Positions 25,574 to 35,149 of a DNA stretch of 64,000 nucleotides are shown here, in pieces (the first letter of the stretch is position 1; each line of letters starts with the position of its first letter). Below the pieces are notes generated by a model that worked only from the letters and a program-made list of their open reading frames with translations, ran no database searches and had not been told where the DNA came from. A program made the translations under genes and the position numbers. Origin of the DNA: Acinetobacter sp. XS-4 (GTDB lineage Bacteria > Pseudomonadota > Gammaproteobacteria > Pseudomonadales > Moraxellaceae); the NCBI RefSeq assembly GCF_023920705.1, contig NZ_CP094657.1:3038001-3102000 (forward strand), in the 5' to 3' direction.

Positions 25574-28003
25574 ATGTCTGAACTTATTATGAATGAAAAA
25601 ACTGACTTAGAGCCTCAGGTTCCAAGTGTATTACCACTTTTAGCGTTACGTGATGTAGTGGTCTACCCACACATGCAAATTGCGTTATTCGTGGGTCGTG
25701 AAAAATCGATCAATGCAGTTGATGTGGCTCGTAACAGTGACAATTTAGTATTTGTAGTTGCGCAAAAAGATTCGCTTACAGAAGATATTGATCACGATAA
25801 CCTTTATCAGTACGGAACTGTCGCTAAGATTGTTCAGGTCGTAAATCATGAGAATGATGAAAACTGTATCAAAGTACTGATTGAAGGGTTACAGCGCTCT
25901 AAGCTTGAAAAAATTATCGATGAAGATAGCCATTTGACTGCTGAACATAGCTTAAGTCCAATGACAATTAACGTAGATAAAGCTACTCAAGAGACTCGTT
26001 TACAAGAGCTGCGTAATTTATTTGCTCAATATGCTGAAGCAAAATTACGTAATGCACGTGAACTCGTTGCAGCTGCTAATAAAATTGAAGACTTGCTACA
26101 GCTTATGTTCTTCGTGGCAACACGTGTACCTCTAAATATTGAAATTAAACAGAAGTTTTTAGAGCACGATGAATTTGAAGCACATTTGCAAGAGCTTATG
26201 AGCTACTTGGTAAATCAATCTGCCGAACAGCAAATTGAACAAACTTTGCATGACAGCGTAAAACGCCAAATGGAAAAAAACCAACGTGAATACTTTCTAA
26301 ATGAAAAAATGAAAGTCATTCAACGTGAACTTTCTGACATGAATGGTGGCGCTGAAGATGACGTTGCTGAAATAGAAAAACGTCTTGCTGAAGCTGATTT
26401 ACCTGAACACGTACGTAAAAAAGCTGAAGCTGAGTTCCGTAAGCTTAAAGCAATGCAACCTGCATCTAGTGAAGCAGCTGTTGTACGTAACTATCTAGAA
26501 GTAATTTTAGATACACCGTGGAATAAGGCGAGCAAAGTCAGCATTAACCTTGCGAAAGCTCAAGAGATTCTTGATACAGATCACTACGGCTTAGATGACG
26601 TTAAAGATCGTATTGTTGAATACTTAGCTGTTCAGTCTCGTGTTAAAAAACTCAAAGGTCCGATCCTATGTCTAGTAGGTCCTCCTGGTGTAGGTAAAAC
26701 TTCGCTTGGTGAGTCAGTTGCGAAAGCAACCGGTCGTGAGTTCGTTCGTATGGCACTTGGTGGCGTACGTGACGAAGCTGAAATTCGTGGTCACCGTCGT
26801 ACTTATATTGGTGCGATGCCAGGTAAAATCGTGCAGTCTTTAACAAAAGTTGGCGTAAAGAACCCATTGTTCTTACTCGACGAAATTGACAAGATGGCGC
26901 AAGACTACCGTGGCGATCCTGCTTCTGCATTGCTTGAAGTATTAGATCCATCACAAAACAGTAAGTTCAACGATCACTATTTAGATCTTGATCTTGACCT
27001 ATCTGAAGTGATGTTCATCTGTACTGCAAACAGCATGAATATTCCTGAGGCATTACTTGACCGTATGGAAGTTATTCGTCTACCGGGCTATACCGAAGAT
27101 GAAAAAGTTAATATTGCTGAACGTTACCTTGTTCCAAAAGCGATTAAGAACAACGGTCTACGTGCTAAAGAGTTAACAATTCATGAAGAAGCGATTCGTG
27201 ATATTGTTCAGCGCTATACACGTGAAGCTGGTGTACGTAGTTTAGAACGTGAAGTGTCTAAAATTGCGCGTAAAGTGGTAAAAGAAGCAGTAAGTAAAAA
27301 GTCTAAAAACTTACAACTTGATGTAACTTCTGCCAACCTTCCAGAATACTTAGGTCCACATAAGTTTGACTTCGGTATTGCAGAAGAAGAAGCGCAAGTA
27401 GGTCGCGTAAATGGTCTAGCTTGGACATCTGTAGGTGGTGAGTTACTTACCATTGAAGTTGCAGCGGTAAAAGGTAAAGGTAAATTCATTACAACCGGTT
27501 CACTTGGTGATGTAATGAAAGAGTCTATTACCACAGCAATGACTTTAGTACGTACACGTGCCGATGAGCTAGGTATTGAAGCTTCTCGTTTTGAAGAAAC
27601 GGATGTACACGTTCACTTACCAGAAGGTGCAACACCAAAAGATGGCCCATCTGCTGGTTTAGCATTAACAACTGCCCTTGTATCAGCATTTACAGGTATT
27701 GCAATTCGTCCGGATATTGCAATGACTGGTGAAACAAGTTTAGGTGGTCGTGCAATGCGTATTGGTGGCTTAAAAGAAAAACTTCTTGCAGCACACCGCG
27801 GTGGAATCAAACTTGTATTTATTCCACAAGATAACGTTCGTGATTTGGCAGAAATTCCAGCCAATGTTAAAGAAGGTTTAGAAATCAAAGCTGTGAAAAG
27901 TATTGATGACATCTTGCCTTTAGCATTAGTTTCGATGCCAAAACCTTTACCTAAAACACCGATTGTAAAACCGGTGGAAGGCTCAAAAGCAGCACGTCAC
28001 TAA
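25574..28003 (+). CDS. lon: ATP-dependent protease Lon
   Basis: 809-aa homohexameric AAA+ serine protease degrading misfolded and regulatory proteins. N-terminal substrate domain (LPLLALRDVVVYPHMQIALF), Walker A GPPGVGKTSLGE (about residue 360), Walker B LFLLDEIDKM, and the Ser-Lys dyad in PKDGPSAGLAL and the later ETSLGGRAMRIGGLKEK region. The ATG at 25574 has AGGAG five bases upstream. Length close to E. coli Lon (784). Confidence 0.96.
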   Translation: MSELIMNEKTDLEPQVPSVLPLLALRDVVVYPHMQIALFVGREKSINAVDVARNSDNLVFVVAQKDSLTEDIDHDNLYQYGTVAKIVQVVNHENDENCIKVLIEGLQRSKLEKIIDEDSHLTAEHSLSPMTINVDKATQETRLQELRNLFAQYAEAKLRNARELVAAANKIEDLLQLMFFVATRVPLNIEIKQKFLEHDEFEAHLQELMSYLVNQSAEQQIEQTLHDSVKRQMEKNQREYFLNEKMKVIQRELSDMNGGAEDDVAEIEKRLAEADLPEHVRKKAEAEFRKLKAMQPASSEAAVVRNYLEVILDTPWNKASKVSINLAKAQEILDTDHYGLDDVKDRIVEYLAVQSRVKKLKGPILCLVGPPGVGKTSLGESVAKATGREFVRMALGGVRDEAEIRGHRRTYIGAMPGKIVQSLTKVGVKNPLFLLDEIDKMAQDYRGDPASALLEVLDPSQNSKFNDHYLDLDLDLSEVMFICTANSMNIPEALLDRMEVIRLPGYTEDEKVNIAERYLVPKAIKNNGLRAKELTIHEEAIRDIVQRYTREAGVRSLEREVSKIARKVVKEAVSKKSKNLQLDVTSANLPEYLGPHKFDFGIAEEEAQVGRVNGLAWTSVGGELLTIEVAAVKGKGKFITTGSLGDVMKESITTAMTLVRTRADELGIEASRFEETDVHVHLPEGATPKDGPSAGLALTTALVSAFTGIAIRPDIAMTGETSLGGRAMRIGGLKEKLLAAHRGGIKLVFIPQDNVRDLAEIPANVKEGLEIKAVKSIDDILPLALVSMPKPLPKTPIVKPVEGSKAARH

Positions 28004-28013
28004 TTAAAATACG

Positions 28014-28043
28014 AAAAAAGAGAGCTTCGGCTCTCTTTTTTTT
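28014..28043 (+). terminator. lon terminator
   Basis: AAAGAGAGC-TTCG-GCTCTCTTT with eight T. UUCG tetraloop. Confidence 0.92.
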
Positions 28044-28307
28044 GTTACACAATTTGATTGAAAAATATCCAACCATCCTCATAATAGGTATTAAGAGTAT
28101 TTAATTAAATTAAGTATTCTTTGGTATCTATTATTTTATAGATAGCCTTGTTTTTATTCTCTATGATCATCTGAACTCCAGACAGGTGATCATTTGATCG
28201 CAGTCCAACACAGTTTTTTGGACTGCGTTTTTTATGCCTATTTTACTACCCCGAACTTATCTCTTCCTCAGGTATAATGCGCAAGCTGTTTTGAATGAAT
28301 AGATAAT
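28044..28307. other. Intergenic region between the lon terminator and rlmH
   Basis: AT-rich. The second half holds the candidate small RNA (28163-28233) and a TATAAT at 28273-28278 that probably belongs to the rlmH promoter (no good -35). Confidence 0.6.
28163..28233 (+). ncRNA. Candidate small RNA: CUCC-loop hairpin plus terminator
   Basis: Two consecutive stem-loops. The first, ATGATCATCTG with CAGGTGATCAT (11 pairs, one wobble), has the nine-base loop AACTCCAGA, exposing CUCC, complementary to a Shine-Dalgarno core. Five bases later CGCAGTCCAA and TTGGACTGCG form a ten-base stem followed by six T. No reading frame fits between. The 5' end is unknown and no clean promoter is visible (TATTAT or TATAGA near 28129-28143 are possible -10 boxes). 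Could instead be the 5' leader or attenuator of rlmH. Confidence 0.5.
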
Positions 28308-28787
28308 ATGAAAATTCGTATTCTGACCATTGGTCAAAAAATGCCTGCTTGGGTTCTCACTGGTTTTGAAGATTATTTCAAACGCATCCAACCTTTTGTG
28401 CAAACCCAAGTCATTGAACTACCTATGGCCAAACGTGGTAAGAATGATTCAGAAGCAGATATTTTAAAATATTGCCAAATTGAAGGCGAAAGTATTTTAA
28501 ATGCTTTAAAACCGAATGAAACTTTAATTGCCCTAGAAGTCGGTGGTCGAGAACTCAGCACAGAAAAGCTGGCTGACACGATGAAACAGTGGATGCTTGA
28601 AGGCAATGATGTAGTACTCGCGATTGGTGGCCCAGATGGCTTATCAGATCAAGTACGCAAAGCTGCCGCATGGCATTGGTCACTCTCAAAACTCACAATG
28701 CCTCATCCTTTGGTACGTGTTTTATTAATTGAGCAACTATATCGGGCGATGACTATTAATCATAATCATCCCTATCACCGTGCATAA
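28308..28787 (+). CDS. rlmH: 23S rRNA (pseudouridine1915-N3)-methyltransferase RlmH
   Basis: 159-aa SPOUT methyltransferase that N3-methylates pseudouridine 1915 of 23S rRNA. Shows KIRILTIGQKMPAW at the start, the SAM-binding knot AIGGPDGLSDQVR and the C-terminal LSKLTMPHPLVRVLLIEQLY. Length equals E. coli RlmH (155). Confidence 0.95.
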   Translation: MKIRILTIGQKMPAWVLTGFEDYFKRIQPFVQTQVIELPMAKRGKNDSEADILKYCQIEGESILNALKPNETLIALEVGGRELSTEKLADTMKQWMLEGNDVVLAIGGPDGLSDQVRKAAAWHWSLSKLTMPHPLVRVLLIEQLYRAMTINHNHPYHRA

Positions 28788-28822
28788 AACAACAACCGTT
28801 TCATTTTAGGAACAATCCGTTG

Positions 28823-28854
28823 AAATCAGGATACTTTTAAGATGTCCTGATTTT
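28823..28854 (+). terminator. rlmH terminator
   Basis: AAATCAGGA and TCCTGATTT form a perfect nine-base stem with a short T-run. Confidence 0.7.
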
Positions 28855-28898
28855 GGCATAATAACTATTATTCTGCTTTTTAACTCAGGTGTAATGCA

Positions 28899-29675
28899 AT
28901 GGAACTACAAACCCTTCCCGGACTGTTTATTTCACATGGTTCACCCATGCTTGCACTTGACCCAGAACAAGTAGGACCTGCTCTACATCGTTTAGGTGCA
29001 AATCTTCCCACACCGAAGGCAATCATTGTGATGTCTGCGCATTGGGAAAGTAAAGCACTTGAGGTGTGTATTTCGACGCGTCCCGAAACATGGCATGACT
29101 TCCGCGGCTTTCCTAAAGAGTTATATGAAATTCGCTACAGTGCACCTGGGCAACCAGAACTCGCTGAAGAAATTTTAAAATTACTGGCAGATGCTCATCT
29201 TGTGGCACATGCGAATAGTACGCGCCCTCGTGACCATGGTGTATGGATGCCTCTATTACATATGTATCCTGATGCTGACATTCCTGTCGTCGAGATTTCT
29301 TTGCCAACCAATTTAACCGCACAAGAAATTTATCGTATAGGGCAAACACTCGCACCTTTACGTGACAAACAAATTTTACTGATTGGTTCAGGTAGTATTA
29401 CCCATAATCTTGCAGAGTTATCTTGGCAAGGAGACAACTCTAAAGTTCCTGAATGGGCTTCAACTTTTAGAAATGCTGTTGTGAATAAACTTACCCATCA
29501 AGATTATGATGGCGTACTGGACTGGCAATCATTGCCTTTTGTAAAACGTAATCATCCTACCCTTGAACATTTTGCCCCGCTATTTTTTGCTATGGGCACA
29601 GGCAATCGCTTTACGATTGTTCACAGCAGCTTCACAATGGGCTCACTAGGCATGGATATCTATCGTTTTGATTAA
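28899..29675 (+). CDS. ygiD: 4,5-DOPA dioxygenase extradiol-like protein YgiD
   Basis: 258-aa class III extradiol ring-cleavage dioxygenase family (LigB/DODA). Metal ligands are expected in SHGSPMLALD (His), MSAHWESKA (His) and the late SITHNL and KRNHPTLEHFAPL His residues. The natural substrate in bacteria is uncertain; E. coli YgiD cleaves L-DOPA. Confidence 0.85.
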   Translation: MELQTLPGLFISHGSPMLALDPEQVGPALHRLGANLPTPKAIIVMSAHWESKALEVCISTRPETWHDFRGFPKELYEIRYSAPGQPELAEEILKLLADAHLVAHANSTRPRDHGVWMPLLHMYPDADIPVVEISLPTNLTAQEIYRIGQTLAPLRDKQILLIGSGSITHNLAELSWQGDNSKVPEWASTFRNAVVNKLTHQDYDGVLDWQSLPFVKRNHPTLEHFAPLFFAMGTGNRFTIVHSSFTMGSLGMDIYRFD

Positions 29676-29685
29676 TTATTAGCAA

Positions 29686-29706
29686 ATACCCCGTTTCGCG
29701 GGGTAT
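29686..29706 (+). terminator. ygiD terminator
   Basis: ATACCCC-GTTTCGC-GGGGTAT; the T-run begins only eight bases later (ATTATTTTT). Confidence 0.65.
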
Positions 29707-29843
29707 AGCATTATTTTTGTTGAAAATTAGAATAACTTACAAACTTATACATTTTAAAAACCGAAACAATCAAATGTTTACATTTTCTTTTTTTAAGAAT
29801 GTTTTAAGCTTATTGCTGTTGTTTTTTTACTTGAAGTTTTTAA

Positions 29844-30953
29844 ATGAAAATTAAATATTTAATTCTTGCGTTATTACCTTTTTCTTTGATGGCGTGTCAA
29901 ACTGTTACGAATACTCCTGCTCCAATTGTATCTGAGCAACAACAAAACCTTGCAGCCACTTTAGGTGAATATGCTTGGACTTATCAAAATGTAAAAGCTT
30001 CTAAACCACTTATCCTTAACTTTAATGTAGATGGCAAATTAGCAATCAATACAGGTTGTAATGGCCAAGGCGGTACTTGGAAAGTTGAAGGCAACCAACT
30101 TGTTACATCTAACCTTGTTTCAACCATGATGGCTTGCCAAGATGATCTAATGAAACAAGAACAACTTTCTAATAGCATCTTTAATGACGCGAAATTACCA
30201 ATCGAAATTAGCAACAATAATGGTCAGGTGATTTTAAGCGTGACAGATAAAACTGGTCAAAAGCATATTTTCCAAGGTCAAAAAGCAGTGAATACTCAAG
30301 CTTTAACAGACTACTCTTGGTCTTATCAGCCTGAAAATACAAAAAAACCAATCGTTCTTAACTTTGCAAATGATCGTTTATCTATTGCAACGGGTTGTAA
30401 CCGCCAAGGAACAACTTGGAAAGTTGAAAACAATACCATCGTAACGGCTGAAGTAATGTCAACTATGATGGCGTGTGAACCTGCTTTAATGAAACAGGAA
30501 CAATTTTCTAGCAGCCTTTTCCAAAAACGTGCGATCCCGTTTGAACTCAATACTACAAATGTTGATCAACCAACATTGACAGTATCCGATGCTCAAGGTC
30601 AAAAATATACTTTTACGGGTAAAATGACACCTGAAGCAAAATATCAATCTGAAGGAAAAACTGTTTTTCTAGAAGTTGCTCCACAAACTAAATCATGTAC
30701 TGGCGTTGCACCACAAACTTGTATGCAAGTTCGTGAAATTAAATATGATGACAAAGGCGTTAAAACTTACGCTGACAAAAACTGGTCATTATATTATGGC
30801 CAAATTGAAGGTTTTGAACACAATTCAGACCAACGCGTAATTTTACGTGTGAAACGTTTTGAAGTGAAAAATCCAGCAGCAGACCAATCTAGTCAAGCAG
30901 ATGTATTAGATATGGTTGTTGAGCAAGAATTAGTTAAAAAACCTAAAAAATAA
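29844..30953 (+). CDS. Lipoprotein with tandem META (HslJ-like) domains and DUF4377
   Basis: 369-aa lipoprotein (PFSLMACQTV, Cys 18). Two META domains follow, about 36-145 and 150-265, each with NTGCNGQGGTWK or ATGCNRQGTTWK and a shared VSTMMAC / MSTMMAC motif; each has two Cys for a likely disulfide. The C-terminal 100 residues (VFLEVAPQTKSCTGVAPQTC) match DUF4377. E. coli HslJ has one META domain and is linked to novobiocin resistance. Role here unknown; probably outer membrane. Confidence 0.8.
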   Translation: MKIKYLILALLPFSLMACQTVTNTPAPIVSEQQQNLAATLGEYAWTYQNVKASKPLILNFNVDGKLAINTGCNGQGGTWKVEGNQLVTSNLVSTMMACQDDLMKQEQLSNSIFNDAKLPIEISNNNGQVILSVTDKTGQKHIFQGQKAVNTQALTDYSWSYQPENTKKPIVLNFANDRLSIATGCNRQGTTWKVENNTIVTAEVMSTMMACEPALMKQEQFSSSLFQKRAIPFELNTTNVDQPTLTVSDAQGQKYTFTGKMTPEAKYQSEGKTVFLEVAPQTKSCTGVAPQTCMQVREIKYDDKGVKTYADKNWSLYYGQIEGFEHNSDQRVILRVKRFEVKNPAADQSSQADVLDMVVEQELVKKPKK

Positions 30954-30964
30954 GTTTTTAGACT

Positions 30965-30996
30965 AAAAAATCCGATGCTTTTGCATCGGATTTTTT
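30965..30996. terminator. Bidirectional terminator, META gene and gdhA
   Basis: AAAAAATCCGATGC-TTTT-GCATCGGATTTTTT, perfect stem. Confidence 0.93.
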
Positions 30997-31006
30997 ATTT
31001 CTATTT

Positions 31007-32350
31007 TTAGAAAATACCTTGAGCAAGCATTGCATCAGCCACTTTTACGAAGCCTGCAATATTGGCGCCATCAACATAGTTAACAGTACCGTCTTCTTTA
31101 GTACCGTATCTTACACAATTAGCATGAATATCTTTCATAATCGCATGTAAACGCTCATCGACCTCAGCATGTGTCCAGCTTAAACGAATTGCATTTTGAG
31201 ACATTTCTAAACCAGACGTTGCAACACCACCAGCATTAGATGCTTTTCCTGGTGCATACAAAATTTTAGCGTCGATGAAGTGCTCAACCGCTTCAAGTGT
31301 AGATGGCATATTAGCGCCTTCAGCCACACAAATTACACCATTTGCAATAAGTGTTTTAGCATCTTCACCCGTTAATTCATTTTGCGTAGCACATGGTAGA
31401 GCAATATCGGCAGGAATATGCCAAGGCGTTTTGCCTTCAAAATATTCAAAACCATGTTTAGAAGCAAACTCAGAAATACGACCACGCTTAACGTTTTTCA
31501 GCTCCATTACTTCAACAAGCAACTCATCTGTAAAACCATTCTTTAAATAAACTGTTCCGTTAGAGTCAGACAAAGTAACAACTTTCGCCCCTAAGAACAT
31601 CGCTTTCTCTGCTGCATATTGTGCAACGTTACCAGAACCAGATACTGAAACAGTTTTACCAGCAAAAGATTGTCCACGCGCTTTGAGCATTTCTTCTGCA
31701 AAATAAACCGTACCATAGCCAGTAGCTTCAGGACGCATCAAGCTACCACCAAATGAAATTCCCTTACCAGTAAAAACACAAGCGGTGTCATTACTCAGCT
31801 TTTTCATCATGCCTGCCATATAACCGACTTCACGCGCACCCACACCAATATCTCCCGCAGGAATATCAGTATTCGGTCCTAAATGACGATACAGCTCAAT
31901 CATGAGTGCCTGACAGAATCGCATAATTTCAGCATCAGATTTACCTTTAGGATCGAAATCTGAACCACCTTTTCCCCCACCCATTGGTAAGGTTGTAAGT
32001 GAGTTTTTAAAAGTCTGCTCAAAACCTAAAAACTTTAAAATTGATAGATTGACCGATGGATGGAAACGCATTCCACCTTTGAATGGACCAATTGCTGAAT
32101 TGTATTGAACACGGAAAGCCCGGTTAACTTGAGTCTGACCTTGATCATTCATCCATGAAACACGGAATTGAATCACACGCTCTGGCTCAACAAGGCGTTC
32201 TAACAATCCCTGTTCCGCATATTCTGGATTTTTTTCAATAAATGGCCACAAACTCGTCATGACTTCTTCGACAGCTTGCAAAAATTCAGGTTGATGCGGA
32301 TCACGCGCTTGCACGTAATTCAGGAATTCATTCAGATTGTTGTATTTCAA
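31007..32350 (-). CDS. gdhA: NADP-specific glutamate dehydrogenase
   Basis: 447-aa enzyme fixing ammonium onto 2-oxoglutarate. Motifs: NEFLNYVQARDPHQPEF start, PMGGGKGGSDFDPKGKSD with the catalytic Lys, PAGDIGVGAREVGYM and SGSGNVAQYAAEK for NADP. I chose the TTG at 32350: TGAGGA lies seven bases before it and it gives exactly the E. coli GdhA length (447). The frame is open to an ATG at 32410, but those 20 residues (MMHLIMYCTNLIHYYAEDRA) match nothing in the family. Confidence 0.93.
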   Translation of the reverse strand: MKYNNLNEFLNYVQARDPHQPEFLQAVEEVMTSLWPFIEKNPEYAEQGLLERLVEPERVIQFRVSWMNDQGQTQVNRAFRVQYNSAIGPFKGGMRFHPSVNLSILKFLGFEQTFKNSLTTLPMGGGKGGSDFDPKGKSDAEIMRFCQALMIELYRHLGPNTDIPAGDIGVGAREVGYMAGMMKKLSNDTACVFTGKGISFGGSLMRPEATGYGTVYFAEEMLKARGQSFAGKTVSVSGSGNVAQYAAEKAMFLGAKVVTLSDSNGTVYLKNGFTDELLVEVMELKNVKRGRISEFASKHGFEYFEGKTPWHIPADIALPCATQNELTGEDAKTLIANGVICVAEGANMPSTLEAVEHFIDAKILYAPGKASNAGGVATSGLEMSQNAIRLSWTHAEVDERLHAIMKDIHANCVRYGTKEDGTVNYVDGANIAGFVKVADAMLAQGIF

Positions 32351-32681
32351 TGCACGGTCCTCAGCATAGTAATGAATTAAATTGGTGCAATACATTATTA
32401 AATGCATCATTTAGCAGCAAAATATTAAATCTCTTTCCATCAATTTTAACAATAGTTATTTTAAATTATTTTATTCATCTTAATTATCAAAAACTTATTT
32501 TTAGAAAAACTTCCTAAAGATAAGAAATAGTAATTTAACTTTTTACTTTTATTGATCTATTATTGTGCAATATTGGCGACATTTTAGGTCAATTAAAAAC
32601 CCGATAAATTCGTTAAAATCCATTGACCTTACTTAGGTTTTTCTTCATTATCGCATCGTTTTAACCAAGCTATTGCCCACT
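32351..32681. other. Divergent region gdhA-rnfB
   Basis: 331 bases, no gene seen; holds the rnfB promoter and presumably that of gdhA. Confidence 0.6.
32623..32651 (+). promoter_or_regulatory. Probable rnfB-nth promoter
   Basis: TTGACC (32623-32628), 17-base spacer, CATTAT (32646-32651); start about 25 bases before the rnfB ATG. Confidence 0.5.
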
Positions 32682-33473
32682 ATGAATTCATCTATTTCTC
32701 TCATACGCGAGATTGATGCGTTATTACCACAAACACAATGTGGCCTATGTGGACATCGTGATGGATGTCTACCCTACGCAAAGTCGATTGCTGAAGGTGA
32801 AGAAGCAAATAAATGTGTTCCAGGTGGACAACCGGTTGCTGATGCACTGGCAAATCTATTAGATCGCTCTCCATTAACTGCTGAAAGTAGTGTATGGCCT
32901 ATACAAACAGATGGTCGCCCACAGCGAATGAAAGCAATTATTCGCGAAGATGAATGTATTGGTTGCACCAAATGTATTAGTGCTTGTCCTGTAGATGCTA
33001 TTATTGGCAGTGGTAAGCTCATGCATACCATCTTGACCGACTTATGTACTGGTTGTGAGCTATGCATTCCACCTTGTCCAGTAGATTGCATTGATTTGGT
33101 TGAAGACACACAAGCCTTACCAAATGAACAACAGCGTAATGCAGAGCAAGATGATTTAAGACAACGCTATTACGCACATATTCAACGTGAAGAAAAGCGT
33201 CGCAGTCACCGTAAAGGGCCTGTGGTGCGCGCTGAAATTGATACTCAACTGTTTGCGCAGTTTTCTCAGGCACTTGATGAATTACCATCAATTGAACTCA
33301 TCGAGAAACCTAAAGAGACTGTGCCAACTGATGCTAAAACTACAATTGAGTTAGCTAAAATTCGTACACAAATTAAGAAACTGGAAAAACAGCTAGGTGT
33401 GCGTGAAGATGCTAAAAAGCGTCTTCAACTCGAAGAACTACAACAGCAACTCATGCAACTACAGGAGGTCTGA
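32682..33473 (+). CDS. rnfB: RnfB-like iron-sulfur protein without a membrane anchor
   Basis: 263 aa. The N-terminal 4Fe-4S domain ([14 protein letters not shown] ... NKCVPGG) is followed by two ferredoxin clusters, [16 protein letters not shown] and [16 protein letters not shown] (about 95-145), then a charged coiled coil to the end. RnfB proteins of complete Rnf/Rsx complexes carry an N-terminal membrane helix; here the protein begins directly at the Fe-S domain. No rnfA, C, D, G or E is in the window. Its stop abuts the nth start. Start is the ATG at 32682; an upstream TTG adds three residues. Confidence 0.85.
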   Translation: MNSSISLIREIDALLPQTQCGLCGHRDGCLPYAKSIAEGEEANKCVPGGQPVADALANLLDRSPLTAESSVWPIQTDGRPQRMKAIIREDECIGCTKCISACPVDAIIGSGKLMHTILTDLCTGCELCIPPCPVDCIDLVEDTQALPNEQQRNAEQDDLRQRYYAHIQREEKRRSHRKGPVVRAEIDTQLFAQFSQALDELPSIELIEKPKETVPTDAKTTIELAKIRTQIKKLEKQLGVREDAKKRLQLEELQQQLMQLQEV

Positions 33474-34163
33474 ATGGCTGTCAAAAATATGACGAAAAAG
33501 CAGATTCAAATTTTCTTTGAACGCCTTCGTGAACAACGGCCGTCTCCTCAAACCGAGTTAAAATACTCATCTTCTTTTGAGTTACTCATTGCAGTTATGT
33601 TGTCAGCTCAAGCTACCGATGTGAGTGTAAATAAGGCAACTGATAAACTTTACCCTGTAGCCAACACTGCTGAGAAAATCTATAACTTAGGCGTAGATGG
33701 TCTAAAGGAATATATTAAAACAATTGGCCTTTACAACGCTAAAGCTGAAAATGTCATTAAGACCTGTAAGATTTTAATGGAGCAATTTAACGGCGAAGTT
33801 CCAAGCAACAGAAAAGACTTGGAAGCTTTACCCGGTGTAGGACGTAAAACCGCAAATGTTGTTTTAAATACAGCTTTTGGACAGCCTACCATGGCCGTTG
33901 ATACCCATATTTTCCGAGTGGGAAATCGAACTGGCTTAGCCGTAGGGAAAAATGTACTTGAAGTTGAACACCGTTTAATTAAGGTTATTCCTAAAGAATT
34001 TATTTTAGATTCACATCACTGGCTCATATTGCACGGTCGCTATTGTTGTATCGCTCGTAAACCGAAATGTGCTGAATGTGTAGTTGCAGATGTCTGTAAC
34101 TGGCCTGATCGTTTTGAATTTGGTGCACAAAAGCAAATGACGATTAAAAATATTGAAGCTTAG
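33474..34163 (+). CDS. nth: Endonuclease III
   Basis: 229-aa bifunctional DNA glycosylase/AP lyase for oxidised pyrimidines. Helix-hairpin-helix LEALPGVGRKTANVVLNTAFG includes the catalytic Lys, AVDTHIFRVGNRTGL the catalytic Asp, and C-x6-C-x2-C-x5-C (CIARKPKCAECVVADVCNWP) holds the 4Fe-4S cluster. AGGAGG in the rnfB end and ATG immediately after the rnfB stop show coupling. The rnf-nth link also exists in E. coli (rsxE-nth). Confidence 0.95.
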   Translation: MAVKNMTKKQIQIFFERLREQRPSPQTELKYSSSFELLIAVMLSAQATDVSVNKATDKLYPVANTAEKIYNLGVDGLKEYIKTIGLYNAKAENVIKTCKILMEQFNGEVPSNRKDLEALPGVGRKTANVVLNTAFGQPTMAVDTHIFRVGNRTGLAVGKNVLEVEHRLIKVIPKEFILDSHHWLILHGRYCCIARKPKCAECVVADVCNWPDRFEFGAQKQMTIKNIEA

Positions 34164-34170
34164 AATATGG

Positions 34171-34193
34171 TTGGGTATGTAACCTATACCCAA
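34171..34193. other. Hairpin between nth and a small convergent gene
   Basis: TTGGGTAT and ATACCCAA, perfect eight-base stem, no T-run; probably a weak shared end. Confidence 0.45.
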
Positions 34194-34199
34194 TCAAAC

Positions 34200-34337
34200 T
34201 TATTTGAGACGCTTGTTTTGATTACGCTCTTCTTTTGCTTGTTTTTGTACCTGCCTAAGCATTTTATAGCTCTGATAACTCAAAAATATGACGAGTGCCA
34301 GACTTAGCAATACCACCAAAATCAATATGATTTTCAT
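34200..34337 (-). CDS. Small membrane protein with basic tail (45 aa)
   Basis: Begins MKIILILVVLLSLALVIFLS (one membrane helix) and continues with a charged helical tail rich in Lys, Arg, Gln (KQAKEERNQNKRLK). AGGAG six bases before the ATG makes translation likely. Not recognised. It lies downstream of adk on the same strand but behind a terminator, so it may have its own promoter. Confidence 0.65.
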   Translation of the reverse strand: MKIILILVVLLSLALVIFLSYQSYKMLRQVQKQAKEERNQNKRLK

Positions 34338-34364
34338 ATTGTTCTCCTGTACTGAATGAAAGAA

Positions 34365-34387
34365 AAGAGCCCTCATGATGAGAGCTC
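34365..34387 (-). terminator. adk terminator
   Basis: On the minus strand GAGCTCTCAT and ATGAGGGCTC pair imperfectly, followed by TTTTCTTTC. Confidence 0.65.
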
Positions 34388-34409
34388 CTTGTCACAAATA
34401 ATATTTTAA

Positions 34410-35078
<669 letters not shown>

Positions 35079-35149
35079 TTAAAACAATGAATATGAAGTC
35101 CGGCAGAAAAAGTCTCGTTAATCTTCAATAGATCCTGCCCGACGTCGAA

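Noticed and set aside
26652..26954. Antisense frame within lon
   Set aside because: Shadow of the Lon AAA+ domain coding sequence.
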